The position numbers and the translations under genes were made by a program. From Diphasiastrum complanatum (lineage: Eukaryota > Streptophyta > Lycopodiopsida > Lycopodiales > Lycopodiaceae), in the NCBI GenBank assembly GCA_029204225.1, contig CM055097.1, positions 30,347,785-30,411,784 on the forward strand: a DNA stretch of 64,000 nt. The letters run 5' to 3'. Below are positions 39,026-50,213 of this stretch, piece after piece. Numbering within the stretch: the stretch's first letter is position 1; each line of letters starts with the position of its first letter. Under the pieces are notes generated by a model that saw only the letters and a program-made list of their open reading frames with translations, searched no databases and was not told where the DNA came from.

Positions 39026-39400
39026 GATCGAAGATCGACGCAATCCAACAAAGAACAGCGTGTCTCTGCAGGGCCACAGAGCGGACTAAGGGAAGGGAAG
39101 GGAAAGCAAAGCAGCAGCGGCAGCGGCAACGCCCACGCTGTAGATAGATAGAACAAAGCAGTCGAGCTCGCTCGCTCGCTCGTCGTCTGAGAAAGAGAGA
39201 CACAGAGACCTGTTCTTCAGAAAGCTCGAATTTCTCGTGTATTTTTTTGCTCTCTCTATCTTGTGTGTCTGTCTCTCTCTTCGTAGTGGCGGGTGCTGTC
39301 GTAGTAAACTGGTCGTATCAGATAACTGCTCCCACTTATCACCATCCACTCAACCAAAACTGCAGGTCCACCTCGCGTATCATAAAGTCTCCTTATCGCT
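39026..39400 (-). promoter_or_regulatory. 5' UTR and proximal promoter of the TOPLESS-type gene
   Basis: Upstream of the ATG at 39025 the transcribed strand is pyrimidine-rich (TTTCCCTTCCCTTCCC near 39095, CTCTCTTTCTC near 39195). It has a GCC/GCT-rich block near 39115 and GAGCGAGCGAGCGAGC near 39170, then GA-rich sequence to about 39290. Such CT/GA tracts are usual in plant 5' UTRs. No convincing TATA box and no ATG-initiated upstream ORF was found. The transcription start is not determinable. Confidence 0.5.
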
Positions 39401-41090
39401 TCTCAGATAAGTGGACACGCTTATCACCTGGAAGGCCGGATGGGCATCGAGAAGTGGTCCGATTTTTAATATTCCGCCTGCAACGCCGTACTTGCGCCGG
39501 GGGCCCTACCCCGCAACAGGCAGGGCAGGCCTCTCAAGACTCGGGGTCGGATTGGACATGCGCTCATCTACATCCTCACGATATTAAGAATTTTTTTGTC
39601 GGTTTTTATACAGAGCATATCTTGTTCACCCATTTTTAGGGTTTATTATAAAAGTCTTGAAGAAATTGAGAGGCTTTAGAAATTGCAGGTATTTCGAGGA
39701 TAGCTCAAAAAAAAGGTTTTTCGAGCGAGCATTGCATTTGTCCAACTTTTTGCTTTGGTCAATTTTGTATAAAATGGAGAGAAAACGAAAAAAAATTAGG
39801 TATATATTTTTTGAATTTTTTGGGGGACAGTTTTGGGTCCAAGCCTCAAGGCCCTTTAATTTCTTTCATAGGGTAGTGTTAACTTAAAACTATTTATTAT
39901 TACAATTTGGGGGGCTTGGGTACAAGGCCCTTCCACCAAGGCCGGTAGAAGGACCTTTCACTAGATCTTTTTAGTGACATACAAACTTCAATTTTTAGTG
40001 ACATACAAACTTCAACTCGCATCATTTGCCAACGTTTTTCTTTTTTCTTCTTTTTGGGAGAGGAAAGGTGGGGTTTTAAGATTGGGTTCCAAGGCCTTTT
40101 AGTTGGGGGAGGCCCTTACACTGAGAGTAGTTGTTCGGGTGTGGAAGGGTCATGGCCATGAGCTTCCCCAAAATGATAACAAGGTGATTGTTTTTGTCTT
40201 CACAAATTTTGACATATAAAACATGTCGGATGTCAATTCGCAACATTCTTCATGGGAGGTGGGTGGTTCAATTTTCATAAACTTTTGGTGTGGAAGGTTG
40301 TGCAAAATTACGCCCGTGCACGATTAGGTTATTCTCTAGAAAATACTTATCCTCCACACAGAAGGCACATGCCACGAGGTTGTGCAATTTATACAACCTT
40401 CCGACGCGCAAGTTGTGTGACTTTTTGAATTTAAAATGACAAATTTTTGTGACTTTAAAAATCGGATGATTAAATTCAATCAAACAAACTTTGCCGGTTC
40501 CTCCTGACTATTCTACCATTGCAGTTGAGATGCTGCGGCACAGAAAGGCCAAATGGGCTTACTTTTCTTGCCATTTTCAAAACCTGCTGATGAAATAAAA
40601 AAATCAACAATAAAACTTGACGGTTCTTGGTGAGTTCCATTATCTACGACTATGACAAAATACATACAATAAGATGAGGGCAGGTGGGGGGTGTTTTGTC
40701 CGGGGGTTGTTGTTTGGCATTGCGGCAGTGCCAGTCAGCTGACAATGGCTGGGTGGGTGAAGGTTGAAAGAAGGGCCGGGCAGTCAGAGCCCTTCTTTGA
40801 AGTTGTGGCGCGAGTGTACACTGTAACCCAGCCTGCCAGGGCAGAGTCGCGACTCCCGAGATTCTGCACGCTGTCGCTGCTGCAGCAGGGGGCAGGCAGG
40901 GCCAACTTCCAAGCCACAAGCAGCGTAGGCCCTACGTGTAGGACTAGGCTCAATAGCCTGGCCTGGCCTGAGCCGTTGAAAGAAAGGTAATTAAATTTTT
41001 GCGATGTAGTACGTTCAATACAATTTGTGTACCATCTTTCTCTGTACATAGGCACATTTTTGTACTCTTATTGGGCGTTGGGGCATTTTC
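39401..41090. other. Intergenic region upstream of the TOPLESS-type gene, no gene seen
   Basis: It includes a GC-richer island at about 40680-40980, where frames are open on both strands without recognisable motifs. Nothing else is identified. Confidence 0.5.
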
Positions 41091-41097
41091 GTTTTCC

Positions 41098-42360
41098 CAC
41101 GTCATTGTTCAGGAAACCTCTTTGAGGTTCGTTTCCATTCAATTTCTTGCATTTCTTTTAGGTTATTGATTTTGAAACTTTTTGCATTCCAAATCCCGCA
41201 TCTCAAATTTTTTGCTGGCATTCATGAATTATTTTATTAACTCAGTAAACTTCTGTAATCCACGTTTTGTACGGATCTCCTTACTTTACCGTACTCAAAT
41301 TTCCTCGGTATGTAATCCAAGTTTTGTAAGGATCTCCTTACTTTACCATACACAAATTTCCTCCATATAAAAATGATATACATAAAATATCCTCCATCTA
41401 AAAAAAGTTATCGATTTTTTTAATGTCAACTTCCTGTAAGTTTTTCGTGAAATCAAATTTTGACGAAAGATGTCGATTCCATTCTCGACAGATGCCAGCT
41501 TTCCCCAACACTGGTGTTCGGGAAACCACCTTGAGGTTTCCCTCTAATTTCTCGGTTTTTGAAATATTTTGCCTTCTAAAACCTACATTTCAAAATTTTT
41601 GCCAGCAAAACATAAAATATGTATGTTAAAAATTTATTTTATTGACTCAATAAGCCTATGTAAGCCAAATTTTAATCTACCGACTTTACACACAAAAATC
41701 TTCCATGTGAAAATGACAAACCTAAAATTTTCTGCATTTTAAAAAAGTTATCGGTTTTTTGAAAGTTAGCTTCCTGTGAATTTTTTATGAAATCGATTTT
41801 TGAAGACAGATGCCCGTTCCATTCTCAAGAGATGCTGGCTTTCCTGAGCACAGCCCCATGTCATTCTTTGGTAAAACTGGAAAAGTTTTGAGTCTGGAAA
41901 TTGATATCCTCCCAACTTTTAAGTCATTAATTTCATAAACAAATTGAGAGACGTTGATTATGTTTATTTCTAAAGAATTGGGTAGCTATTTTCTTTTGTG
42001 GAAAATTTTGGGAGCAATGAACTTTGTTTTAGAAAGTGTGAGATTTTAACCTCATTCCAATCATTTAAGAAACTATGGAAACTTTTTTACTCTCCAATAT
42101 GTCAAAGAGTCTACTATGCGCAATGTGGACCATACTTGAGAATTCTAGTGAGCCCAATAGGCAGTAGTGCCCAGGAAACCTTATTTGAGTTATCCTCAAA
42201 AAATCTGTATTTTATAGAACTTCTTAGCTTTTTGAAGACTTTTACTAATAAAAAGGTATATATGTTTGTATAAAAAATTGTCAAATATTTTATGATATCA
42301 ATTTTTGAGAAAACTTGTTGGTTCCATTCATATACTTTGCTGATTTTCCTAAGAACTACC
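41098..42360. repeat. Diverged long tandem repeat, three copies
   Basis: Copies begin near 41105, 41514 and 42169 with forms of GTTCAGGAAACCTCTTTGAGG. Copies 1 and 2 (period about 409) then share TTTTTGCTGGCA, TTAACTCARTAA, AAAAAGTTATCG, AACTTCCTGT and CATTCTCGACAGATGCCAGC blocks in the same order. Copy 3 keeps only part of the order (TATTTTATGATATCAATTTTTG, TTCCATTCAT). Copy 1 contains its own 58-bp internal duplication (41256-41370). No coding frame. Confidence 0.75.
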
Positions 42361-42660
42361 AATAGGGTGAGCCAAAATTTAAGGCAAATTTCCAACTAGG
42401 CAAAATGGAATCCTACTGAGCATCATGCTCCATCGCGCCATGGTTTAATGGCTTTTTTTGGGGGCACTTTTGGCTCACTATGGCTTGCAGGCACTTTCTA
42501 CGAGGTATTCTAGATGCATAATATGTGAGCACTTTTTGGAACTTGCCTTGCTCATGTGACTCTTGCATAGTTTATGTCATATAATTGTCCTCATTTCTGG
42601 TAGAAGAAAACCACTCAACACCATAACAAATTGTTCTTCTTAGTTTTCTTTGCACCCGAT

Positions 42661-42716
42661 AAATGACCGTATAATTATGATGAGTCCATATAAATGACTG
42701 TATAATTATGATGAGG
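42661..42716. repeat. 31-bp tandem duplication
   Basis: AAATGACYGTATAATTATGA starts at 42661 and 42692; the second copy is slightly truncated. Confidence 0.88.
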
Positions 42717-42762
42717 CCGTTTGATTGAGTATCATGTTTCTCAAAAATTATGTACGTATGGT

Positions 42763-43025
42763 GGAAGGCCCTGACCGAGGGCCTTCCTTGCAAGGAGAGC
42801 CCTTGCCTGAGGGCGGGAGCCCGAGGGTAGTGCCCCCCCGACCTTCGAGGAAGGCTTGAGGTCCTCGGGCCTTCCATGACGTAATGCCAGGTGAGAAGGT
42901 AGAGAGAGAATGTACATTCCATAGAAAGAGCATGCACGTTCCGTAGAGAGAGAACACACAATCTGTAAAGAGAGGAGAGAGAATGCACATTGTAGAGAGA
43001 AAATGACAGATTCCAGAGGAGAGAG
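42763..43025. repeat. GC-rich hairpin followed by short GA-rich repeats
   Basis: GGAAGGCCC (42763-42771) and GGGCCTTCC (42779-42787) form a perfect 9-bp stem with a 7-base loop. The next 90 bp are G/C-rich with more partly matching GGAAGG/CCTTCC arms. From about 42898 to 43020 a unit of the form GAGAGAGAATGYACATTCCATAGAAA recurs about five times with variation. No gene. Confidence 0.7.
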
Positions 43026-43614
43026 AAAGGTGGATGGATATTCTGCTCATGGAGGTGCTTTCAAAATACAAAGCAAACCTGAGCACTTGGCATTACGAAC
43101 TTGAGAATTCATAACTTGCCAAAAAAACTGGGTGAGCTCACTTTTAATTTTATAACATGCCCATCATTATCTTAAGCTAAGGTTACTATGTACTTGGCAA
43201 AAAATTCACATGTTTGAAAAGGCAAAACATATGCTCAAAGATTAGATAATTCATAGTCTAAGCACGCATGACATGCCTTTTTTGACATTGTGAGTTTTTA
43301 TCTTGTGAGACCTAGATCAATTTTAATATTGGCCATAATAAAGACTATTCATAAACTTAATCGACAACCGATAATTCGATGTCAACTGAAAGCAACATGC
43401 AACAGCAAGTAGTGCCTTAATCCTAATTTGTAAAGTTAACCATTCTTTTAATCAGTTAGCCATGTGTACATATTCATCTGAGATCGATGAATCAATAGAT
43501 CAATATTTTCATTTAGAGCGCAATTGTATCGTTCTTCTTTGCTGTTATCACATAGTATTGTATCAAGAAGAACGCACCTGATCTGTTCTGTAATCACATT
43601 GTATCTCTACACGA

Positions 43615-43952
43615 CTAATCCATCATTGTTCCAACAATTAACTTTTTTTTAGGTGATTGAATGTTCAAACTAATTCCTACTTGCAGATTCATCGTTTTTG
43701 TAGATTTTATCGTTTTATATGACTAATAGCACTGTTCGATTTTTGCTCTGATTACTGCATTTAGTTCAACGCTTCCGCAAAGCTGAAATTTAATTCACTA
43801 TAATTTTGTGCATGGCTATGGAATCGATTGCATAAATCCAACGACTTCAAAGTTGTGATCAAGTAGGGCAGACCCAATATGCCCGAATCCGATAACGGTA
43901 GTTTGTATGCAATGAGAAATCTCAGCCTCTCTGAGCTGCCTGATTTCCAAGA
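43615..43952 (+). mobile_element. Copia LTR end/leader, plus copy of an inverted pair
   Basis: This stretch is about 85 percent identical by eye to the reverse complement of 55825-56165. It contains TTCAACGCTTCCGCAAAG and TTGTGCATGGCTATGGAATC. It leads straight into primer-site-like sequences at 43953, so it is the 3' part of a copia LTR or its leader. The LTR start is not visible. Confidence 0.65.
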
Positions 43953-44015
43953 TGGTATCAGTGCCAACATGGTATCAAAGCTAGCATGGTATCAGAGATA
44001 GCTTGATATCAGAGC
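43953..44015 (+). promoter_or_regulatory. Four tandem PBS-like sequences at 17-bp period
   Basis: TGGTATCAGTGC (43953), TGGTATCAAAGC (43970), TGGTATCAGAGA (43987) and TGATATCAGAGC (44004) are each a one-base variant of the initiator-tRNA-Met primer site TGGTATCAGAGC, spaced exactly 17 bp. None is perfect. Confidence 0.85.
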
Positions 44016-44159
44016 TCATTCTCTAATTCCTAAAGGCAAATCTAGAGCATATAATATCAAAACAGTTGTTTTGATATAGTGTAGGCAGCTGCTATTATTG
44101 TTTTCAGTCATATTAATCTACTATCTGCATATACTCATCTTGAAATTTCAAATGGATTC

Positions 44160-45362
44160 ACAATCATAGTCTGCTCTAATGGTAGCCTGTCTGCTCAAGT
44201 TGTGTCAAAGGAAAGCAGGCAAGAAGGCCATTCAAGTCAAATCAAGAACACATTTCTAGAGATTTATTAGACATTGTGCATACTGATATATGTGGCCCAA
44301 TGTAGACACCATCATTACTTGATGCAAAGTTCTTTTTGCAGTTCAAGGGTTACTGCTTAACCAATGGCATCGAGCAACAATTTGCTGCTTCCTATTCTCC
44401 ATAGTCAAATGGACTGGCTGAAAGAAAGAACAGAACCTTAGTTGAGCCTACTAAATGCATGATCATGCTTCCTGGTGTTGTTTCAACAACAACTTATTTG
44501 CAGAATCGATGCATAACTAAGGGTGTTCCTAACAACAAAACTCCTTATGAGGTTTGGACTGGGTTCAACCCCTCAATCAAAATATTTGAAAGTATTTGGA
44601 TGCACAACTTATGCTCATCTCTCAAAGGACAGAGAAAGAAGCATTCTTTTAAAACTATTTTTGTTGGCTATTGCAATTCTGATGGAATGTACAAAATGTA
44701 TAACATAGATACCTGTAAAGTTTTCACTAACAGGGATGTGTGACTTCTATTGAAGATCAGTTTATTGATTTGAAGGGCAAGGGACAAATGCAGTCCACAA
44801 TTTCTGCTCCAACAACTGACTTTTCTCGTAAGGCAATTTCCATTTATTCTTGTAGTCATTTCCAAAAAAATTTGGGCGAGTCCTGGAGGGGCCGAGCCTA
44901 ATTTTTTTTGGAATGTCGAACCGGGCAGAATGGCCGGTCTATACAGTCAGATCCAGAAGAAGATGAAGAGACTGCAACTCAGGAGCAGTCAATGTCTCCG
45001 ACGTGCCCAACACAACCGACATAAAGTCGAATTTCACAGCCACAAGCTTCAACCAGGAGATCAAGAATTCGATTCAGCCTGTCTGATATACTGATGAATT
45101 TTCTCACTATTCTATTCAAGAGCCAACCACAGTTGAGGAAGCTTTGTCACAGGCTGACTCAGATCTTTGGAAAGAAGCAATGGACAAAGAGTACAACTCA
45201 CTGTTGAGAAACAAAACTTGGACTGTCACCGACCTGCCAGCAACTAGAAAGATAATCGACTACAAATGGATCTTTAAGATCAAATACAAACTAGACGGGA
45301 GCATCGATAGAAGGAAAGCTAGACTTGTGGCAAGAGGATTTTCACAAATTCTCAACTTCTAG
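44160..45362 (+). pseudogene. Copia pol relic (integrase and RT start), internally deleted
   Basis: A Gag-like start (MDSQS) is followed within 60 bp by the integrase zinc region (GKQARRPFK) and LLDIVHTDICGP with the first catalytic Asp. A deletion then brings in the late core (SNGLAERKNRTLVE), which keeps the third catalytic Glu, then TPYEVWTGFNPSIK and FVGYCNSDGMYKMYN. At 45140-45362 the RT start follows: LWKEAMDKEYNSLL, YKWIFKIKYKLDGSIDR, KARLVARGF. It ends abruptly at 45362 against gypsy sequence. Confidence 0.82.
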
Positions 45363-45379
45363 GTGGAACCAGAGCAAGC

Positions 45380-46915
45380 CTGACTGAAGGAATGGTAGAT
45401 AACACTGACTATGTAGAAATAGAAATTAGTAAGGGTAAAGTTATGAATTTGTATAAACACCAGTCAGACCAAGAGCGAAAAGAGTATATGATACTCCTTC
45501 AAAATATCAAAATGTATTCACTTGGTCAATGGAAGATTTAACTGATATACCGGTTAAATGGGGAGAGCATAGAATAGACTTGATCCAGGGAGCTGTACCG
45601 GTTAGGCAAAGACAATACAGGTTAAATCCAAAGTATTCATTATTAATGAAAGATGAATTAGATAAATGCATAAGAGCGGGGTATTATATATCTTGTTCTA
45701 AGTAGTGAATGGGTATCACCTACTGTGATAGTTCCCAAGAAGAAGACAGGTAAAATAAGGGTATGTGAAGATTTTAGGAAGTTAAATGCTGCCACAACAA
45801 AAGACTATCATCCATTACCATATACAGACATGATCCTAGACCAAGTAGCTGGACACAAAAGATATAGTTATTTAGACGGTTTTTTCCGGTTACAATCAAG
45901 TCTTCATTAAGGAAGAAGATAGATAAAAAACAACATTTACCACTGATTGGGGGACGTATGATTATACACGTATGCCCTTCGGTCTGTGTAATGCACCTAC
46001 TACATTTCAGCGCATGATGACCTATATCTTTCAAAAAAATTTATGAAAATTCTTAGAAATCTCTATGGATGACTTTTGTGTTTACTCATCCACTAGAGAT
46101 CATTTAGATGCATTAGAAAAGACTTTAAGGCGATGTCAAGAGACATCTCATAAATTGCATCCGTACAAATGCTATTTTGGCATGAGAGAAGGCATTTTGT
46201 TAGGCCACAAAATTTTGAAAGATGGCATTCAAGCCGATATCGAAAAAGTCAAAAGTAAATAAACCAACCAATCTACGTGAGCTTAGGGGGTCTTTAGGCC
46301 ACATAGGATACTATCGTAGAATAATAAAAGAGTATGCTATAGTAGTAACTCCCTTAACATGATTAAAAAGAAATATGCTGGGTATCACTGGTCACAAGAT
46401 CACCAAAATGCTTTCGAAAAGTTAAAGTAGTTCCTAGCAGAAGCAACTGAAGTTAGACCTCCAGATTGGACTAAGAAATTTCACATATATGTAGACACTT
46501 CATCGTTTGCAATTTGGTGTAGTGCTTAGCCAAAAAGATGATCAAAAGATTGATGATCCAATTTATTATGTTGGTAGACAACTAGTAGCATCCAGAAAAA
46601 TATATTCTGCTACAGAGCGGGAGGCATTAGGCATGATCTACTCGGTGAAAAAAGTTAGACATTGTCTATTAGGATATCCTTTTGTTTTTCATTTAGACCA
46701 TTATGCATTGAAGCATGTAGTAAATAAACCCGATCTTTCAGGAAGGATAGCTAGATGGGTTCTATTATAAGATGAGTTTGATTATCAAGTAGAGCTAAGA
46801 AGGGAGAAGGACCACCAAAACACTGACTATATATCATGGCTTAAAACTAAAGATCAATTTGAGCCAATAGCAGATGAATTCCCAGATGAGCACATAATGC
46901 ACATTTAAGCGGAAT
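45380..46915 (+). pseudogene. Gypsy RT and RNase H relic
   Basis: Frames give [72 protein letters not shown] and the active site EISMDDFCVY. Next come LGHKILKDGIQAD, LRELRGSLGHIGYYRR (connection), and RNase H with VGRQLVASRKIYSATEREAL and LDHYALKHVVNKPDLSGRIA. GYYRR and MDDF are typical of the non-chromovirus (Tat/Athila-side) gypsy groups. Stops occur at 45700, 46045 and 46769, with several frame changes. The copy differs clearly from the RTs at 10 kb and 52 kb. Confidence 0.82.
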
Positions 46916-47233
46916 CATCCATTTATCAAGATATTAATTTCTTACAGGATCAAATTTATTCTGAGCATTTCAACTTCATACTTGAATTTATTTGTACTTT
47001 CCTCACACTTGTGAAAGCAATTATAATTTGGTTATTAGCATTCTAGATTGTGATCTAGCCATAGAATCTAGTGCTAACACAAAACTTAGTAAAGATCATT
47101 CACACATTTATGGTAATTCCCACATGTGTGAACTTGCTGGATTTTTTGTCACTATAGTGTAAGCATTCACTTATTGACTTGAAGTCATTAACTTCATTAT
47201 ATTATCTACATTTACCTATCTCAAATTTCCACA

Positions 47234-47400
47234 TGGATCCCCAATCGAAAGTTGGTTTGATTGTAGACAAGCTCAAAGGACCAAATTACCACTTGTGGAA
47301 ATTCGGTGACGAGCAAGCCATTTCCAAATGGATGCTCAAGGATGGTAAGGCCTTTGTGTTAGTCATCTTGAATGTATCAGACACATATTGGCCATATCAG
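47234..47400 (+). pseudogene. Copia Gag N-terminal fragment with internal deletion
   Basis: MDPQSKVGLIVDKLKGPNYH and LWKF are the Gag start. They are followed at once by AISKWMLKDGKAFVLVILNV, which in the Gag at 16.1 kb lies about 40 residues further on. It is cut after about 55 residues. The rest of the open frame to 47532 has no Gag similarity. Confidence 0.7.
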
Positions 47401-47832
47401 ACAAGCCCAATTCTCCATATCCAACAGTTAGCAAAAACCAAAGAAAGCATGAGAGATGGAGGAAAAGTGATAGAGAGCAAGGACATTCATCAATCCATTC
47501 CTGAACAGAACCAATCTGCTTTATTGAAATGAGGAAATGAACATGAGGAGCAACTCGAGTTGGTCCTTTTTTATAGTAGAGAGGAGGACCCTGGCCTTTG
47601 AATCCTATTGGTCCATTTTTGCCTCTCTAATTATTCAAATTAAAAAAAGAGCAAGAACCATCCAATTTGGAGGGAAACTCAACTTTATTCACTAACTTGA
47701 CATTTAGGCCCTGCGACATTAAAAGTCCTGCAAAAAGGCCTAAAGTCCTTCTATTGACTTGTAACTAATCAAATCTCTATGTGATCATCAAGTTGGACTT
47801 ACACACGCAGGGTGCCAAATCCCTCTCACTTA
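47401..47832 (-). other. Possible LTR piece, minus orientation
   Basis: On the minus strand CTATAAAAAAGG near 47567-47578 is a TATA-like motif. The position, downstream of the minus-strand gypsy element's last ORF, is where its 3' LTR would lie. No ends or PPT could be placed. Confidence 0.3.
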
Positions 47833-49560
47833 TTAACTAGGGTTAGGGTTGCCTTGGGATCCGCAAACCCTCCGACAGTATCCCCCACCAAAACTGGTGG
47901 CGGTCCCACGACACCTGCGAGATGCAGTTATCAGAGTGTTTTCTGATCCCATATCTGAAATTCTCTGCTCCATTTCTTTTTTCTTGTCAAGCATAGACTG
48001 GATCACTTGCACAAGGCTTGAGACCAAACCGAGAGCATCACTAGAATCTACTATCGTGGAGGCAGCAACAACAAGAGGACTTGATGGTATTGTCCTTGGT
48101 TGGCGTGGAATAGGTGCCAATACTTCTTCTTCTTCAAAAATATATTCTTCCTCAAAACCCTCAGGCACGGTGGCGTCGAACTGCTTCGGTGATTTCACAG
48201 CTTGGTCGACCTGAAGTGCGACTGGGGCATCTTCAGTTTGAGGTTGCTGGCTTGAATCTTCAACACCGATAGTAGTGCCAGGGGATTGGAGTTCAAAGGG
48301 CGCAGGGCTCTGGGGGATTTTAAAAATTTCAGCGGCCCCAAGGGTGTCGGAATCATCGAACATATTCATGAAAAACTGCATGTTTGGGGAAGTAGCTTCG
48401 GTGTGCAGGGGTGAGGCGGCCTGGGCAGTTGTAATGGGAATGGTAGCCCCACATACAGTCCTTGTGTGGAAGTAGAGGCGAGGGAAGCATCAGAGGTGGG
48501 GGGGATATGAAGTTCAGTGCGAACAACAGTAGGGGGCGAAAGCGCAGTTGAAAATGTATGCCTAGTACGAAGTTGTGACGTGGAAGGTGAGTCAGGAATG
48601 ACGATCTCGCTGCATGGACGATGTCGACTATGAGAACTCGAGGCCTGGTGGGATGACTCGGCCAGTGCTTATTCATAGACCGAAAGCACAGAATCCAGGT
48701 GGAAGCCATGGTTTTTGTTTTCTAGGTGAGAGGCGGCTAGAAGAGACAACAAAGAGCCAACAGTGAACTACTGCTTAGTATTGCTCTTTATAGATCGTTT
48801 GAGCTCACCAGAAACAATCTTGAACCAATTATAAGGTTCAAGAGGGGCTTTCGCCAACTTGGTATAGGACGCAACTATCTTATGGAGGACTTGTGAAGTG
48901 ATGCGGCCTTTCCTGAGGTTCCCAACCATCAGGAAGTTGTTCAGTAGGTGGGTAGCAGTGTGGATGGAAGGCTCAGTGATGGCATCAAGGAGGTATCCGT
49001 TGTTGGTCCAGTGCAGATAATTGGTGAGGTCAATGTAAGGCTTTATGGCCTGTTTGGCCTGCTTATGATTGGGTGAGGCCTGTGTACTGGACGCTATACC
49101 TATGGCTGCAAGGGCGGCCCAGTGATGCGCACCTTGTGTGTGGCTCCCTAAAAGGTGATATAAAATTTGGATTTCTCTTACATACTGAAGGCAAGAGTGA
49201 TGAAATCCATGTTGATTATGCCAGAAAAGGCTCTCTCATGAATACCCATTGCAGTGAGCAGAGGCTCCGCAAGGGTCATCCACTGAGTGACCATGCTTGT
49301 GCTAGGGAGGATCATGATGTCCATTGCAAATGGGACATCACGATGGATAGTATAACGCGAAGACTGGGAAGTATCTGTGGAAGACATGATGAGCAAAAAG
49401 GAAATGTAAGACTCGTGAAAGTATATCAGAAAGTAGTTCAGGAAGTTTGGAAGGCTTTGGTCGTGGGAAAAATTCGCAAGAGCTTTGCTAGCACAAGTGA
49501 GGAATGAATCAAATTTAGCCAACTTATAGGTGAATTTGGTGGGTCCATTACACTGAATAC
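47833..49560 (-). pseudogene. Extra ORF downstream of gypsy integrase, family not recognised
   Basis: In the orientation of the gypsy pol at 50.2-53.4 kb and 3' to its integrase. Successive frames show coding character: MSSTDTSQSSRYTIHRDVPF (about 49390) to about 49180, then NNFLMVGNLRKGRITSQVLH and PLEPYNWFKIVSGELKRSIK (about 48960-48790), a Ser/Pro-rich part, and finally an acidic frame from 48381 (EGFEEEYIFEEEEVLAPIPR, then MLDKKKEMEQRISDM, a short coiled coil). Frameshifts and stops separate the parts. The position is that of the env-like ORF of Athila or the accessory ORF of Tat elements, but no membrane segment or signal peptide is evident. Function unknown. Confidence 0.5.
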
Positions 49561-50213
49561 TAGTTTGGCTGATCAGTTCTGAACAAAAATTTGCACGCAT
49601 GTACAGTACTGCAAAAATAGGCTATAAAAATTTTGACGAAGGTTTCTGAAGATCTGAACCTATCAGGCGAACATTTTTCAGGGCTGACGAAGGATAAACC
49701 TTCGTCTAGGTACTGTCATAAATGCATTTTTTCACAATCTGAACCTATGGACAACCTAATTTTGACATTTTAAGATCATCTAGCAGGTCGACGAAGGTTC
49801 ATAATGAGGTTAAGGTGCTCGACGAAGGTTCTCAAAATGGCATATTGCTGATCCTTTGCCTGACTCAAAAATTGGATTTTTCTTGGACATGAATCTTCGC
49901 CCAACTCAAATTAGATAAATCTAGAGTGGATGTACAATCTAAGATCTCAGCGAAGTTTTCTGGTACTGTATAGGCCACATCTGACCAAAACTGTGATTTT
50001 CTAAGTCATTTTTCATCAAAAATACTGTTCTTCTCTTTTCCCATGTTGGTGACTTTTCTGAGTTTTGCTCATCAGTCTTTTCTCGATTTTTTTTTTAACT
50101 GTCTTTTCCAAAAAAAAAGTTAGCAATTTAAATATTGAAAACAAAAAAATTGAAAAACAAATAAAAGCAAAAAACCATTGAGATCAAGCTTGCTGAACTG
50201 GCGGAGCAGGCTG
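49561..50213. other. Spacer between extra ORF and integrase
   Basis: Non-coding, with several scattered copies of a GACGAAGGTT-type motif (49637, 49685, 49799, 49821). No promoter or PPT recognised. Confidence 0.5.

Noticed and set aside
39247-39639. 130-residue plus-strand frame and 87-residue minus-strand frame upstream of the host gene
   Set aside because: No domain. The minus-strand frame, which could have been an upstream ORF, begins with GTG, and no ATG-initiated uORF was found.
40650-41055. Overlapping 89-106 residue frames on both strands
   Set aside because: Open frames on both strands in a GC-richer patch are expected by chance; no motif is recognised.
43761-43970. Conserved 67-69 residue frame pair (also 55808-56011)
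   Set aside because: The homology is at DNA level between two copia LTR ends, continues outside the frames, and one frame starts at a non-ATG codon.
48353-48709. 118-residue Pro/Leu-rich minus frame
   Set aside because: Another frame over the same bases fits better with the neighbouring coding pieces, so this is probably the wrong frame.
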